A DNA stretch of 64,000 nucleotides from Aureimonas flava (GCF_003583935.1 NZ_QYRN01000010.1:1-64000); one strand, 5' to 3'; shown: positions 43,615 through 55,700, counted from the stretch's first letter. Notes: generated from the letters alone by a model not told the origin. Translations and numbers: made by a program.

Positions 43615-45614
43615 CGGGCGTGTGTCCCGCGTGCGAGAAGCAGCATCAGGCAGGGGGCGCCGACGAGGGCCGCCACGATGCCGGTCGGCAGGGTCCAGGG
43701 AAAGGCGAGCGTGCGCCCGAGCCAGTCGGCGAGGATCAGGAGCGTCCCGCCCGACAGGGCACTCACGGCAAGCGCCGGGATCGGGAGCCGGACGCCGAGG
43801 AGGCGGGCGAGGTGGGGTGCCATCAGCCCGACGAAGGTCAGCGGACCGGCGATCGGCGTGGCGGCCGCCGTCAGCAGCGCGGCCAGGGCGAACAGGGCGA
43901 GCCGCGTCCGCCCCAGCGGCACGCCGAGCGCGCGCGAGACGGGGGTGCCGAGCGGCAGGATGGCGAGCGGGCGGGCGGCCAGTGCGGCGAGCAGCACCAG
44001 GGTCGCCGCCGTTGCCCCGGCGCCGAGCGCCGCCGCCGGCGTCATGCCGCTGGTGGAGCCGGCCATCCAGCCGAACAGCATCAGCGCGCGCGGGTCGCCG
44101 CTCGCCGACAGGAGGCCGACCACGGCGTCCAGAAGGGCGTTCAGGGCGATGCCGGCCAGAAGAACGCGCTCGGGCTGGAAGCCGGAGCGCCGGCCGAAGG
44201 CGAGCACGGCGGCCATCACGCCGAGGCTGCCGGCCACGGCCGCCGTGCCCATCGCCGCCGGGCCGGGCGCGGCCAGGAGAAACAGGACCACCGCGGCGGC
44301 GAAGGCGGCGCCCGCGCCGACGCCCAGCACTTCCGGGCTCGCCATCTCGTTGCCGGTGAGGCGCTGCAGCAGCAGGCCCGCCGTCCCCAGCATCGCGCCC
44401 GCCGCACCCGCGCCGACCATGCGCGGCCAGCGCAGCGGCAGGATCTCGGAAAACAGCGCGGGCGACAGGAGCCCCCAGCGCCCGGTCACCGGATCGGGGC
44501 CGACGAAGAGGGCCACAGCCGCGAGGCCGGCCAGAAGGAGAAGGGCCAGCAGGATGCGCCGGCCGGGGCGTGGGGGGCCGAGCTTTTGCCGGACGGCAGG
44601 TTCGGCCGGGATCGGTGCCCGGTCGGCGGCGGCCAGACGCGGCAGGAGCAGGAGCAGGAGCGGCGCGCCGATGATCGCTGTGACCGCGCCCGTCGGCAGG
44701 AAGGTGCCGGAAGGGGTGGGCACCGCCTGGAGGGCCGCGTCCGTCAGGAGGAGGATCGCCGCGCCGAGCCCCACCGACAGCGCCAGACGCCCCCCGAAGG
44801 ATCGGGCGCCCGACAGCCGCGCCAGCAGCGGGGCGACGAGCCCGACGAAGCCGATCACGCCCACCGCGCTCACGGTGAAGGCCGAGATCGCCACGGCCAG
44901 CAGCACGGCCAGTCCGCGCAGCCGGGCGGGGTCGAGGCCGCGCGCGCGCGCGCTGGCGTCGTCGAGGTCGAGAAGGCCGAGCGGGCGGATCAGCAGGAGC
45001 GCGGGCGGGACCAGGAGAGCGAGGCGCGCGGACAAGGCCCAGAACGGGTCCCAGCCCTGCTGCGACAGCGACCCCGATCCCCAGATGAACAGGCTGGCGA
45101 GGTACCGGTCGTTGAGAAGGGTCAGAAGCGCGGACAGGGCGCCGGCATAGAGGCCGACCACCAGTCCGGCGAGAATCAGCGAGACGGCCGCGAAATGCCG
45201 CCGGCGCACCAGCGCGAACACCAGGAGCGCCGCGGCGCCGCAGCCGGCCAGGGTCACGAGGTCGCGGCCCCAGCCGAACAAGCCGGGGGCGACGAGCGTG
45301 GCGAGCGCGAGGGCCAGCCGGCCGCCGGCCTCGACGCCGAGCGTCGTCGGCGAGGCCAAAGGGTTGCGCAAGGCCTGTTGCATGAAGGCGCCGGAGGCGG
45401 CCAGCGCGGCGCCGCACAGGACGGCCATCGCGAACCGGGGCAGGGTGGCGTAGAGAAGCACCATGCGGCCGACGTCGTAGCCCTCCGCCGCCGGCATCCG
45501 GACGAGGGCTGCGAGCGGGCCGGACACCACGAAGGCCGCCAGCGCCAGCGCCGGCAGACCGAGCGCCAGGAGAAGCAGGCCGCCTCGCGGGCGCGGCAGC
45601 GCCGTGGCGCTCAT
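43611..45614 (-). CDS. fhuB: fused ferric-hydroxamate permease, FhuB-type
   Basis: A 667-residue inner-membrane protein made of two FecCD permease halves in tandem, the hallmark of FhuB; other siderophore permeases are separate subunits of about 330 residues. Each half has the conserved opening: RFAMAVLCGAALAASGAFMQ near residue 60 and RMVGAGAAGAMLGTAGLLLQ near 400. Each also has the loop that meets the ATPase: VGVIGFVGLVAPLLARLSGA and AGPLTFVGLMAPHLARLLGV. About twenty membrane segments are present. The start overlaps the substrate-binding protein gene and the end overlaps fhuC, both by ATGA, so the three are translationally coupled. Confidence 0.92.
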   Translation of the reverse strand: MSATALPRPRGGLLLLALGLPALALAAFVVSGPLAALVRMPAAEGYDVGRMVLLYATLPRFAMAVLCGAALAASGAFMQQALRNPLASPTTLGVEAGGRLALALATLVAPGLFGWGRDLVTLAGCGAAALLVFALVRRRHFAAVSLILAGLVVGLYAGALSALLTLLNDRYLASLFIWGSGSLSQQGWDPFWALSARLALLVPPALLLIRPLGLLDLDDASARARGLDPARLRGLAVLLAVAISAFTVSAVGVIGFVGLVAPLLARLSGARSFGGRLALSVGLGAAILLLTDAALQAVPTPSGTFLPTGAVTAIIGAPLLLLLLPRLAAADRAPIPAEPAVRQKLGPPRPGRRILLALLLLAGLAAVALFVGPDPVTGRWGLLSPALFSEILPLRWPRMVGAGAAGAMLGTAGLLLQRLTGNEMASPEVLGVGAGAAFAAAVVLFLLAAPGPAAMGTAAVAGSLGVMAAVLAFGRRSGFQPERVLLAGIALNALLDAVVGLLSASGDPRALMLFGWMAGSTSGMTPAAALGAGATAATLVLLAALAARPLAILPLGTPVSRALGVPLGRTRLALFALAALLTAAATPIAGPLTFVGLMAPHLARLLGVRLPIPALAVSALSGGTLLILADWLGRTLAFPWTLPTGIVAALVGAPCLMLLLARGTHAR

Positions 45615-46495
45615 GCCGCCTGCTCCGCCAGCGCCTCGGTCACCAGCCGGGCGCATCGCGCGGCCGACGACATCGCGCCGAAGGTGAGCACCGGCGCCAA
45701 CCGTCGCACACGTCCCTCGCGCACGAAGGGCAGCTCGGTCCAGAGTGGACTGCGTGCCAGCGTCGGCCACGTGTCGGCGGGAGCGGGGTCGATCGACAGG
45801 AGGAAGGCGTCGGCGAAGGGCGCCAGCTCCTCCACGCCCACCGTGGCGAAGCCCCAGGGGTTCACTTCGCCCGGATAGGCGTTCCGCAGCCCGATCTGTT
45901 CCACCGCGTTGCCGAACAGGCTGGCGCGGCCGAAGACGCGGGCATGGCGCGTGTCCATGAAGGCCACCATGAGAAGCGGCGGCGGGTTCGGCGGAAGCCG
46001 GTCGCGCAGCGCCGCCATCTGCGCATCCACCCCCGCGACGGCGTCGGCCGCACGGTGCGCCAGCCCGAGCATGTCACCGAGCGCGAGCGTCACCTCGCGC
46101 GCCCGCGGCAGCGGGTCGGACGCCGCGCCGTAGATGCTGAGCCGCTCCACCGGCGCGATGCGCGCGGCGGCGGGCTCGACCATCGCGGTGTAGTCGGTCG
46201 ACAGGATGAGGTCGGGCCGGATGGCGGCCAACCGTTCGAGGTTGGGTTCCTGCGAAGCGCCGAGATCGGCGACGCCGGGGGGCAGGGGGGGCTCGCCCGT
46301 CCAGGTCGGCCAGTCCGCCGCCGACATCACGGCCACCGGCTCGACCCCCAGAAGCAGCAGGGTTTCGGCCAGCGCGTAGTCGAAGCAGGCGATGCGTCGC
46401 GGAAAGGGCGCGGCGGCCGGCACCGCGCGGGGCAGGCCGGCGGCGGCGATCAGTCCGGCGAGAAGGGCCCGGCGATGGAGCTTTGGTCGAGGCAT
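45611..46495 (-). CDS. fhuD: ferric-siderophore substrate-binding protein, FhuD-like
   Basis: A 294-residue periplasmic binding protein of the FhuD/FepB type (class III, long-helix backbone). A basic N-terminus and hydrophobic stretch (RRALLAGLIAAAGLPRAVPA) form the signal peptide. RRIACFDYALAETLLLLGVE opens the first lobe, ERLAAIRPDLILSTDYTAMV the domain edge, and LRNAYPGEVNPWGFATVGVE the second lobe, which is the usual FhuD region. It delivers its ligand to the fused permease coded next. No TonB-dependent receptor gene is visible in the window, so the outer-membrane partner must be elsewhere. The ligand (hydroxamate or other) is an inference from the fused permease. Confidence 0.9.
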   Translation of the reverse strand: MPRPKLHRRALLAGLIAAAGLPRAVPAAAPFPRRIACFDYALAETLLLLGVEPVAVMSAADWPTWTGEPPLPPGVADLGASQEPNLERLAAIRPDLILSTDYTAMVEPAAARIAPVERLSIYGAASDPLPRAREVTLALGDMLGLAHRAADAVAGVDAQMAALRDRLPPNPPPLLMVAFMDTRHARVFGRASLFGNAVEQIGLRNAYPGEVNPWGFATVGVEELAPFADAFLLSIDPAPADTWPTLARSPLWTELPFVREGRVRRLAPVLTFGAMSSAARCARLVTEALAEQAA

Positions 46496-46598
46496 CGGGC
46501 GGCTATGTGGAGTTTCAGGGTCACCTTTCCCCTACGCTCCGCCACCCGTCGGGGCAAGGCCCAGCGTCACGCCGTGCGCCATGGACCGCGCCGCGCGT

Positions 46599-47777
46599 TC
46601 AGCCCTGCGCCTCGCCCAGCGTGTCGGCCATGGTCGCGCCGCGCCGGCCCATCGGCCGGGGCGGGCTGGTGGTGGAATCGTGCGTCGTCTGATGCTCCAG
46701 CTCCGCGTCGAGTTCGGCGCCCACGAGCACGACCATGGTGGAGACCCAGATCCATGTCATGAAGCCGATCGCCGCGCCGAGCGATCCGTAGGTCTCGTCG
46801 TAGTTGCCGAAGTTCTGGGCGTACCAAGAAAAGGCGATGGAGAAGATCACCCAGAGCAGGGCGGCGAGGCCCGCTCCGGGCGTGACCCAGCGCCAGCGCG
46901 CTCGCGCCCGGCTCGGCCCGTACCGGTAGACGATCGACAGTCCACCCACCACCACCGCGAGAAGCAGCGGCCAGCGCAGGAACAGGAGCCAGGGTTCGAC
47001 CCCGCCCAGTCCCACGAATTCCAGCGCGATGGGAAGGACCACCACGGCTGCCAGCGCCAGGATCAGGAAGACGATGGCGCAGAGCGTGAAGAACAGGGAC
47101 ACCAGCGTCAGCCGGACGAAGCTGCGCTTCTCTTCCTCCTCGTAGACGATGTTGAGCGCGTCGAAGAGCGTCTTCATGCCGGCATTGGCGCTCCACAGCG
47201 CGAGCCCGAGACCGAACACGAGGCCGAAGCCCAGCTTCGCGTCGCCCTTGGATGCGACGCGCGCCATCTGCTCCGAGATGATGTCCATGGCGCCGCCGGG
47301 CAGGAAGCCGGACAGGAGGCGCATCTGGTCACCGAAGTTGGAGGCGTCGGTGAACAGGCCGTAGATCGACACCATGGCCGTAATCGCGGGGAACAAAGCG
47401 AGCAGCACGTAGAAGGTGACGCCGGCCGAGACCAGCATCAGCCGGTCGGCGGAAAATTCCTGCACCGTCCGCCACAGGACGTCCTTCCAGCCCCGCGCCG
47501 GAATCTGGCCGGGATGCTCGGCCCTGCGCCCACGCCCGCCTTCCATGACGGCCGACGCGTCGGCGTGGCCGACGCCCTCGTCCCGGAAGCCGCCCTTCGC
47601 CGACCCCGCCCCGAGACCGGCCCCGAGGTCGCCACGCAGGTCGTCGTCGTCGTCGTCGGGCGGCGAGCGGCTGGCAAACAGGCCGATGGCGCCCAGAAGT
47701 CCGAGCGAGGCGGCGCCGACGACGATGTCGCCGGTCTGCAGGCGGAGGCGACGTGGGCGGCGGGCGGCGGACTTCAT
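46599..47777 (-). CDS. YihY/BrkB-family inner-membrane protein
   Basis: A 392-residue membrane protein with the six-helix YihY/BrkB domain. The domain opens KDVLWRTVQEFSADRLMLVSAGVTFY-like near residue 100, with FYVLLALFPAITAMVSIYGL, and later has RWRWVTPGAGLAALLWVIFS near 305. The function is unknown; an old link to ribonuclease BN is disproved in the literature, and a transport role is suggested. This copy has an extra N-terminal extension of about 95 residues with one additional hydrophobic segment and a run of six aspartates (SPPDDDDDDLRGD). GAGGGGAG precedes the ATG at 47777. It is divergent from the HTH regulator gene. Confidence 0.88.
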   Translation of the reverse strand: MKSAARRPRRLRLQTGDIVVGAASLGLLGAIGLFASRSPPDDDDDDLRGDLGAGLGAGSAKGGFRDEGVGHADASAVMEGGRGRRAEHPGQIPARGWKDVLWRTVQEFSADRLMLVSAGVTFYVLLALFPAITAMVSIYGLFTDASNFGDQMRLLSGFLPGGAMDIISEQMARVASKGDAKLGFGLVFGLGLALWSANAGMKTLFDALNIVYEEEEKRSFVRLTLVSLFFTLCAIVFLILALAAVVVLPIALEFVGLGGVEPWLLFLRWPLLLAVVVGGLSIVYRYGPSRARARWRWVTPGAGLAALLWVIFSIAFSWYAQNFGNYDETYGSLGAAIGFMTWIWVSTMVVLVGAELDAELEHQTTHDSTTSPPRPMGRRGATMADTLGEAQG

Positions 47778-48065
47778 GCTGGCTCCCCTCGAGCGTTGGC
47801 GGCGTTCCCCATCGCCCAACGCCCGATCCCGCCGATGTGATCCATGGATTGTCGCAGTTCCGCCACGTCGCGGCCTTAACTCCTGGGCCGTGACGCAACG
47901 TTATCTTTGCCGGGAACGAATCTCGGTCGGCCGAGTTCACCCGGTATCTAAGGGCCGGCGACGGACGTCGGCTGCCTTCCCTCCATCCATTCCGGCTGCG
48001 CTCGATCGATCTTGTCGATGGGTCGCGGTCGGGCATGCCCGCGCGGACCCGTTCCGGTACCGGGC

Positions 48066-48485
48066 ATGTCTCACGCTGCAGAGTTCCTGGTGACCAGCAA
48101 AGATCCCGTCGATGTGCACATCGGAAATCGGCTGCGGGCCGTGCGCGAGCGTCGCGGCATGACGCTGGGCGGGGTCGGTCGGAACCTCGGGCTGACCTAT
48201 CAGCAGATCCGAAAGTACGAGAGCGGCGAAAACCGCCTGAGCGCCAGTCGACTCTACAACCTGTCGCTTCTGTTCCAGGTCGAGCCCGGTTATTTCTTCG
48301 CGGGGCTCGGCCCAGGCGACGGCGAGTGCGCCCCGGAGGCGTCCGGTGCGCAGACGCTGTCGGCGGCGCTGAGCCGGATCGACAATCCGGAGGTGCGCCA
48401 TCACCTGAAGGGCCTGATCGAGGTGCTGGACGTCGGCTTCGCCGAAGCGCCCGCGCCTCGGAACCGGCCCGGATCGACGTCCTGA
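48066..48485 (+). CDS. XRE-family HTH regulator, SinR/PraR-like (second copy)
   Basis: A 139-residue DNA-binding protein closely related in plan to the one at 6114-6491. DPVDVHIGNRLRAVRERRGM leads into the helix-turn-helix, and LGLTYQQIRKYESGENRLSA forms the recognition part; GYFFAGLGP matches the FFFEGL strand of the other copy. The C-terminal helix is also similar (LSRIDNPEVRHHLKGLIEVL against LGRIPDGEIRHRLRLLIDAL). ATG at 48066 and GTG at 48090 are both possible starts, neither with a strong ribosome binding site. It is followed 26 bases later by a DUF454 gene. No leader ORF like that of the first copy is present. Confidence 0.85.
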   Translation: MSHAAEFLVTSKDPVDVHIGNRLRAVRERRGMTLGGVGRNLGLTYQQIRKYESGENRLSASRLYNLSLLFQVEPGYFFAGLGPGDGECAPEASGAQTLSAALSRIDNPEVRHHLKGLIEVLDVGFAEAPAPRNRPGSTS

Positions 48486-48511
48486 CGCGTGCGCCGGCGG
48501 GCCCGAGCCTC

Positions 48512-48958
48512 GTGGCGGCGGGTCCGCTGACCGCGCCCCCCGACGACACGGAGGGGCAGGGGGCCATCGGCGCGTCGGGTCACGCGCCGAAAGGCGGCCG
48601 TCTGCGCCGCCTCGCCTTCCATGCCCTCGCCTCGGTGTCGCTTCTCCTGGCGCTCGCCGGCGTGGTGCTGCCGGGCCTGCCGGCCACGCCCTTCCTGCTT
48701 CTGGCCGCCTGGGCGGCCGCGCGCGGATCGCCGGAACTCGCCGCGCGGATAGAGACCCATCCAAGGCTCGGGCCGCTCCTCGTCAACTGGCGCGAGCGTC
48801 GGGCGGTGCCGCGCCGCGCCAAGGTCCTGGCCGTCCTGTCCATGGGCGCAAGCCTCGGGATCCTGGCGTGGTCCGGAGCTCCCCGCTTCGTCGTGGCGGG
48901 TGTCGCGGCGATCCTCGCCTGCGTCGCCGCCTATCTTCTCACGCGGCCCTCCCGCTGA
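48512..48958 (+). CDS. DUF454 (YbaN-like) inner-membrane protein
   Basis: A 148-residue membrane protein of the DUF454 family, function unknown. The family signature is clear: FHALASVSLLLALAGVVLPG, then LPATPFLLLAAWAAARGSPE, HPRLGPLLVNWRERRAVPRR and KVLAVLSMGASLG. It has three membrane segments. No ATG lies between the previous stop and the domain; the GTG at 48512 is the best start, leaving about 38 Ala/Pro/Gly-rich residues before the domain. It probably shares a transcript with the preceding HTH regulator. Confidence 0.82.
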   Translation: MAAGPLTAPPDDTEGQGAIGASGHAPKGGRLRRLAFHALASVSLLLALAGVVLPGLPATPFLLLAAWAAARGSPELAARIETHPRLGPLLVNWRERRAVPRRAKVLAVLSMGASLGILAWSGAPRFVVAGVAAILACVAAYLLTRPSR

Positions 48959-49116
48959 ACGGAGCGCTCCGGCCGATCTTTGCGCGGCCACGCGCTCTCA
49001 CGCACGCCCGGCTGCTGCGCGTCTTGCACGCCCAGGCGCGCGTGATACCGTGACCGCGCCTTGCACCGAACCGCCGGAGAGCGGGGGGCGATGGCCGAAC
49101 CGGGAGGATACAGATC

Positions 49117-50067
49117 ATGAACAGGCGTTCGTTCCTGTTGTCGTCGGCTGCCCTGGGCGTGGTCGCCCTCGGCGCCGGAAGAAGTCTGGCGCAGGGCGCC
49201 GAGCTGACGATCCTCGGCTCCGTGCCGAGCCTCAGCTTTCCGTTCTTCGTCCACATGCTGAACCAGATCAAGGCGGAGGCCCAGTCGATCGGCGGCATCA
49301 CGCTGATCGAGAGCGACGGCCAGAACTCGGCGCCCAAGCAGACGGGCGACGTCGAGGCCGCCGTGGTCCAGAAGGTCGACGCCATCGTCATCTCGCCGCT
49401 GGACGTGAACTCGCTCGCCCCGGCGGTGGAACAGGCCGTGCAGGCCGGCATCCCGGTGGTGACGATCGACCGGCGCGTGGACGGGGTGGAGGGCATCCTC
49501 GCCCATGTCGGCGCCGACAACGCCAAGGGCGGCGAGGCGCAGGCCAACGCCATCATCGCCGCCAAACCGGACGGCGCCAAGATCTTCCACCTCCAGGGCC
49601 AGCCGGGCGCCGGCCCGGCGATCGACCGCAACAAGGGCGTCCACGCCGTGCTGGACGGCCAAGACAAGTACCAGATCGTCTTCGAGCAGACCGCCAACTT
49701 CGCCCGCGCCGAGGCCCTTTCGGTGACCGAGGCCGGCCTGACCGCCCACGGAAAGCCGGACGTGATCGTCTGCGCCAACGACGACATGGCGCTGGGCGCG
49801 ATGGAGGCCTGCGAGGCCGCGGGCCATACGGACGTGCTGATCTACGGCTTCGACGCCCTGCCGGAGGCGCTGGCGGCCGTGCGCGACGGCAAGCTGGCCG
49901 GCACGGTGGAGCAGTTCCCGGGCGAGCAGTCCCGGACAGCGGTGCGCATCGCGGTGGAGTTCGCCCGCGACGGCACCAAGCCGGCGCAGTCGCAGGTTCT
50001 CCTGACGCCGATCGTGATCGGCAAGGACAATCTCGACAAGGCCGAGCGCCTGGGCGAGGCCGGCTGA
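49117..50067 (+). CDS. ribose-type sugar ABC transporter substrate-binding protein
   Basis: A 316-residue periplasmic binding protein of the RbsB family (Peripla_BP_4). The N-terminus NRRSFLLSSAALGVVALGAG resembles a Tat-like or ordinary signal peptide with twin arginine. The domain has the recurring AIVISPLDVNSLAPAVEQAV near residue 89, IPVVTIDRRVDGVEGILAHV near 111, VGADNAKGGEAQANAII and VIVCANDDMALGAMEACEAA near 215. GGGAGG stands 8-9 bases before the ATG. The two other transporter genes follow. The sugar is not determined; no kinase, isomerase or LacI-type regulator gene is adjacent. Confidence 0.92.
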   Translation: MNRRSFLLSSAALGVVALGAGRSLAQGAELTILGSVPSLSFPFFVHMLNQIKAEAQSIGGITLIESDGQNSAPKQTGDVEAAVVQKVDAIVISPLDVNSLAPAVEQAVQAGIPVVTIDRRVDGVEGILAHVGADNAKGGEAQANAIIAAKPDGAKIFHLQGQPGAGPAIDRNKGVHAVLDGQDKYQIVFEQTANFARAEALSVTEAGLTAHGKPDVIVCANDDMALGAMEACEAAGHTDVLIYGFDALPEALAAVRDGKLAGTVEQFPGEQSRTAVRIAVEFARDGTKPAQSQVLLTPIVIGKDNLDKAERLGEAG

Positions 50068-50132
50068 GGACGAGGCCCGCGCCCGGCCGGACGCCGCACG
50101 GCGTCGGCCGGGCGGGCGCGGGCCGCCCGCCG

Positions 50133-51712
<1,580 letters not shown>

Positions 51713-51716
<4 letters not shown>

Positions 51717-52726
51717 GCGCGATCGACGAGGCGGCGCGGCGTCGCCCGGTCAATCTCTTCCGCGTCCTCAAGACCTTCGGGCCGCTGCTGTTCCTCCTGG
51801 TGCTGATGGCGGTGTTCGCGCTGGTGAACCCGAACTTCCTGAATCCCACCAACCTGTTCAACGTCATGCGCCAGATCTCGATCACCGGCCTGATCGCGCT
51901 CGGCATGACCTTCGTGATCCTGACCGCCGGCATCGACCTGTCGGTCGGTTCGCTGGTGGCGCTGGCGGGCATGGCGGCGGCGATCGTGGCCAAGGGCGGG
52001 GCGGCCAACACGTTGTCGCTGGGCGGGGCGGCGGCGGGCGGCTACGGCTGGTTCGCGGCGCTGCTGGCGGCCCTGTGCGTGGGCACGCTGTGCGGCGCCA
52101 TCCAGGGTCTCGCCATCACCCGGCTGAAGGTTCCGCCCTTCGTTGTGACGCTCGGCGGCCTGACGATCTTCCGCGGCCTGACGCTGACCCTCTCCAACGG
52201 CGGGCCGATCTCCGGGTTCGACGCCTCCATGCGGTGGTTCGGCACGGGTCTCGTCGGGCCGGTGCCCGTGCCTGTCGTCATCTTCGCCGCGGCCGCCCTC
52301 CTGTGCCATCTGGTGCTGCGCTACACCCGCTACGGCCGGGCGGTCTACGCGGTCGGCGGCAACGCGGAGGCCGCGCGCCTGTCGGGTCTCAAGGTCGACG
52401 CGATCCTCGTCTCGGTCTACCTGATCGTCGGCTTCTTCTGCGGCCTCGCCGCGTTCGTGCTCGCGGCACGCCTCAACTCGGCGGAGGCCGTGGCGGGCAT
52501 CGGCTACGAGCTGACCGTGATCTCCGCCGTGGTGATCGGCGGCACCAGCCTTTTCGGCGGCGTCGGCACGGTGGGCGGCACGGTGATCGGCGCGGCGCTG
52601 ATCGGGGTTCTGGTGAACGGGCTCGTGCTCAACAACGTCTCCTCCTACACCCAGCAGGTGGTGATCGGGCTGATCCTGATTCTGGCCGTCGCCTTCGACC
52701 GCTGGCTCAAGGCGCGGGCCCGCTGA
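51713..52726 (+). CDS. sugar ABC transporter permease, RbsC-like
   Basis: A 337-residue inner-membrane permease of the BPD_transp_2 family with about ten helices. Typical elements are NPNFLNPTNLFNVMRQISIT near residue 42, IALGMTFVILTAGIDLSVGS near 65, KVPPFVVTLGGLTIFRGLTL near 138, AVGGNAEAARLSGLKVDAIL near 215 and VVIGGTSLFGGVGTVGGTVI near 275. It forms the channel with the RbsA-like ATPase whose gene it overlaps. The gene converges on the RND pump gene with 16 bases between stops, so it ends the operon. Confidence 0.93.
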
Positions 52727-52742
52727 CGGCGCGTTCGGCCGG

Positions 52743-55700
52743 CTACTCCGCCGGCTCGGCCCGCCCCTCGGCGGGGTGCTCGCGCTCCAGCCTGCCGAGC
52801 TCGGCCTCCAGGGCGTTGCGCGGGGGCGAGAAGCGCGACAGGAGGACGTAGAGCGCCGGCACCACGAACAGCGTCAGCGCGGTTCCGAGCGTGGTTCCGG
52901 CGGCGATCACGGCGCCGACCGTGGTGCGGGCCTCCGCGCCCGCGCCCGATTCCAGGAGAAGCGGCACGGCGCCCAGGATGGTGGCGAGCGTCGTCATCAG
53001 GATCGGGCGCAGCCGCTGGCCCGCCGCCTCCACCGCCGCCTCGAACGGCTCGGCGCCTTCCTCGCGGAGCTGGTTGGCGAACTCCACCAGGAGGATCGCG
53101 TTCTTGGCGACCAGCCCGATCAGCAGGAGCATGGCGATCTGGCTGTAGATGTTCAGCGTCTGACCCATCGCCCAGAGGATCAGCACGCCCCCGGCCAGCG
53201 CGGCGGGCGCGGCTATCAGAATCACCAGCGGATGGACGAAGCTCTCGAACTGTCCGGCGAGCAGCAGGTAGACCAGCACCAGGATCATCGCGAGGATGAA
53301 GAGGACCGCCGAGCCGGTCTCCTGGAAGTCGAGGCTCTGGCCGGTATAGGCGATCTCGGTGCCGGCCGGCTGCGTGTCCCGCGCGATCCGCTCGAGCTGC
53401 CCGAGCGCGTCGCCGAGCGAGAGGCGGGGCGAGAGGTTGGCGCCGATCGTGATGGAGGGCTGGCGGTCCAGCCGTTCCAGCTCGCGCACGGTGCCCGTCT
53501 CCTCGCGGGTCACCACGCTGGACAGGGGGATCAGCTCGCCGCCGCCGGCCCGCACGAAGACGTTGTCGATGTCGCCCGGCGTCAGCCGGTCGTCGGCGCG
53601 GGCCTGGAGGATGACCTCGTATTCCTCGCCGCGCTCCACGTAGCGCGTGACCTCGGCCTCGCCGAACATGATCTGGAGGGTCTCGCCGATGGCGCGCGCG
53701 TCCACGCCCAGCGCCGAGGCGCGCGAGCGGTCCAGCCCGACGCGGATCTGCGGTTTGGTGTCGTCGTAGTCGGAATCGAGATTGACGAGGCCCGGGATCG
53801 AGCGGCCGGCCTCCACGATCCGCTGCGACCAGGCGTCGAGCACCGCCCGGTCCGGCCCCTTCACCACTATGGACACGGGCCGCCCGCCGCCCTGACCGAG
53901 CCCGTTCGGGTTGATCGCGAAGGCACGCACGCCCGTCACGGCGGGCAGCTCGTCCTGGAGGCGCTCCTGGAACGCCATCTGCGTCTCGTCGCGGTCGGCC
54001 CAGTCCCGGAGCTGCACGATCAGGATGCCGACCGTCGGCTGGCCCTGGCCGGTGCGGCCGGGCGACAGGACGGTGAGGATGGCGCGCAGCGGGCCGTCCT
54101 CGCCGTTGGCGCGGCGCACGACCGCCTCCAGCGCGCGCATCTTCTCGGACATGTAGGCCGGTGAGGCGCCTTCCGGCCCCTCGGCCCGCACGATGATGGC
54201 GCCGCGGTCCTCGTCGGGGGCGAGCTCGGCAGGCACCGCGCCGAAGGCGAGGACGCCGATGCCCGCGAAGGCGAGCCCGGCCAGCAAGGTCAGCCAGACG
54301 TGCCGCACGGCGGCGCCGAGCACCCGCTTGTAGCCGCGCCCGAGCCGTTCCAGCCTCGCGCCCACGAAGCGCTCCATCCGCGTCGGCTCGGACCGGTCGG
54401 CGAACAGCTTGGAGGACAGCATCGGCGCGAGCGTCAGCGCCGCCGTAGTGGAGAAGGCGACGATGGCCGCCAGAACCACCGCGAACTCGCGGAACAGAAG
54501 GCCCACGTTGCCGCCCAGGAAGGCCAGCGGCAGGATCACCGCGATCAGCACCAGCGCGCTGGCGAACACCGCGAAGCCGACCTGGCGCGTGGCGCGCGCG
54601 GCCGCCAAGAGCAGCGGCTCGCCCGCCTGCTGGCGACGCCGGATGTTTTCCATGATGACCACCGCGTCGTCCGTGCACAGGCTGATCGCCAGGATCACCG
54701 CGAGGATGGTGAGCGCGTTCAAGGAGAAGCCGAGCGCCACCGCCACGATCGCCGCCGGGATCACCGAGGCGGGAATGGTGGCCGCCGGAATCACGGTGGA
54801 GCGCACCGAGCCCAGGAACACGAAGATCACCACCACGATCACCGCCACCGTCTGGAGGAGGGTGGAGGCGACGTTGGCAAGGTTTTCGCGGATGAACACG
54901 GCCTCGTTGTAGCCGACGGCGATCTCCACCGATGCGGGGATCTGGCCGCGCACCGATTCCAGCTCGCGGATCACCCCTTGCGCGATCTCCAGCGTGTTGG
55001 CGTTGGATTGGCGCACCACGCCGAGCGAGATGGCGTCCCCCCCGTCGACGCGGAAGCCGGAATTGCGGTCCTCCACCCCCACCTCGACGGTGGCGACGTC
55101 GCCGAGCCGCACGCGCTGGCCCCCGCGATCCACCAGGGAGAGCTCGCGGAACTCGTCGGCCGAGGCGAAGCGGGTGTCGGCGCGGAGCGTGATGGCCTGG
55201 GTGGCGGTCTCGAGCTCGCCGGCCGGCAGTTCGATGTTCTCCGCCTCGAGGCGGGCCGAGACGTCGCCCGCGGTCACGCCTCGCGCGGCCATGGCGCGCC
55301 GGTCGAGCCAGATGCGCATGGCGTATCGCTTCTCGCCGCCGATCTGCACCTGGCTGACCCCCGACACGGCGCCGATCGCGTCCACCACCGTCCGGTCCAC
55401 GAGGTCGGTGAGAGCGGCCGTGTCGTACTCGTCCGAGCGCACGGTGAGATACATCATCGGCTGGTCGTCGGCGGAGGCCTTCTCGATCACCGGCTCCTCC
55501 ACGAGGTCCGGCAGGTCGTTGCGCACCGCCGAGACCTTGTCGCGCACGTCGGCGGCGGCCGCGTCGATGTCGGTGCCGGCGAGGAATTCGAGGTCGATGT
55601 CGGAATTCTCGTCGCGCGTGGTGGATCGGATCTGCCGGATGCCGGCGATGCCCGACAGGTTCTCCTCGATGATGCGCGTCACCTCGCGCTCCACCACCTC

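Noticed and set aside
43615-45417. Upstream extension of the fhuC frame
   Set aside because: It lies inside fhuB in another frame and is Arg/Pro/Gly-rich; the ATG at 43614 fits the FhuC N-terminus and the operon overlap.
47640-47657. GTC trinucleotide run
   Set aside because: It is the coding sequence of the six-aspartate linker in the BrkB-like protein; no reason to treat it as a separate repeat element.
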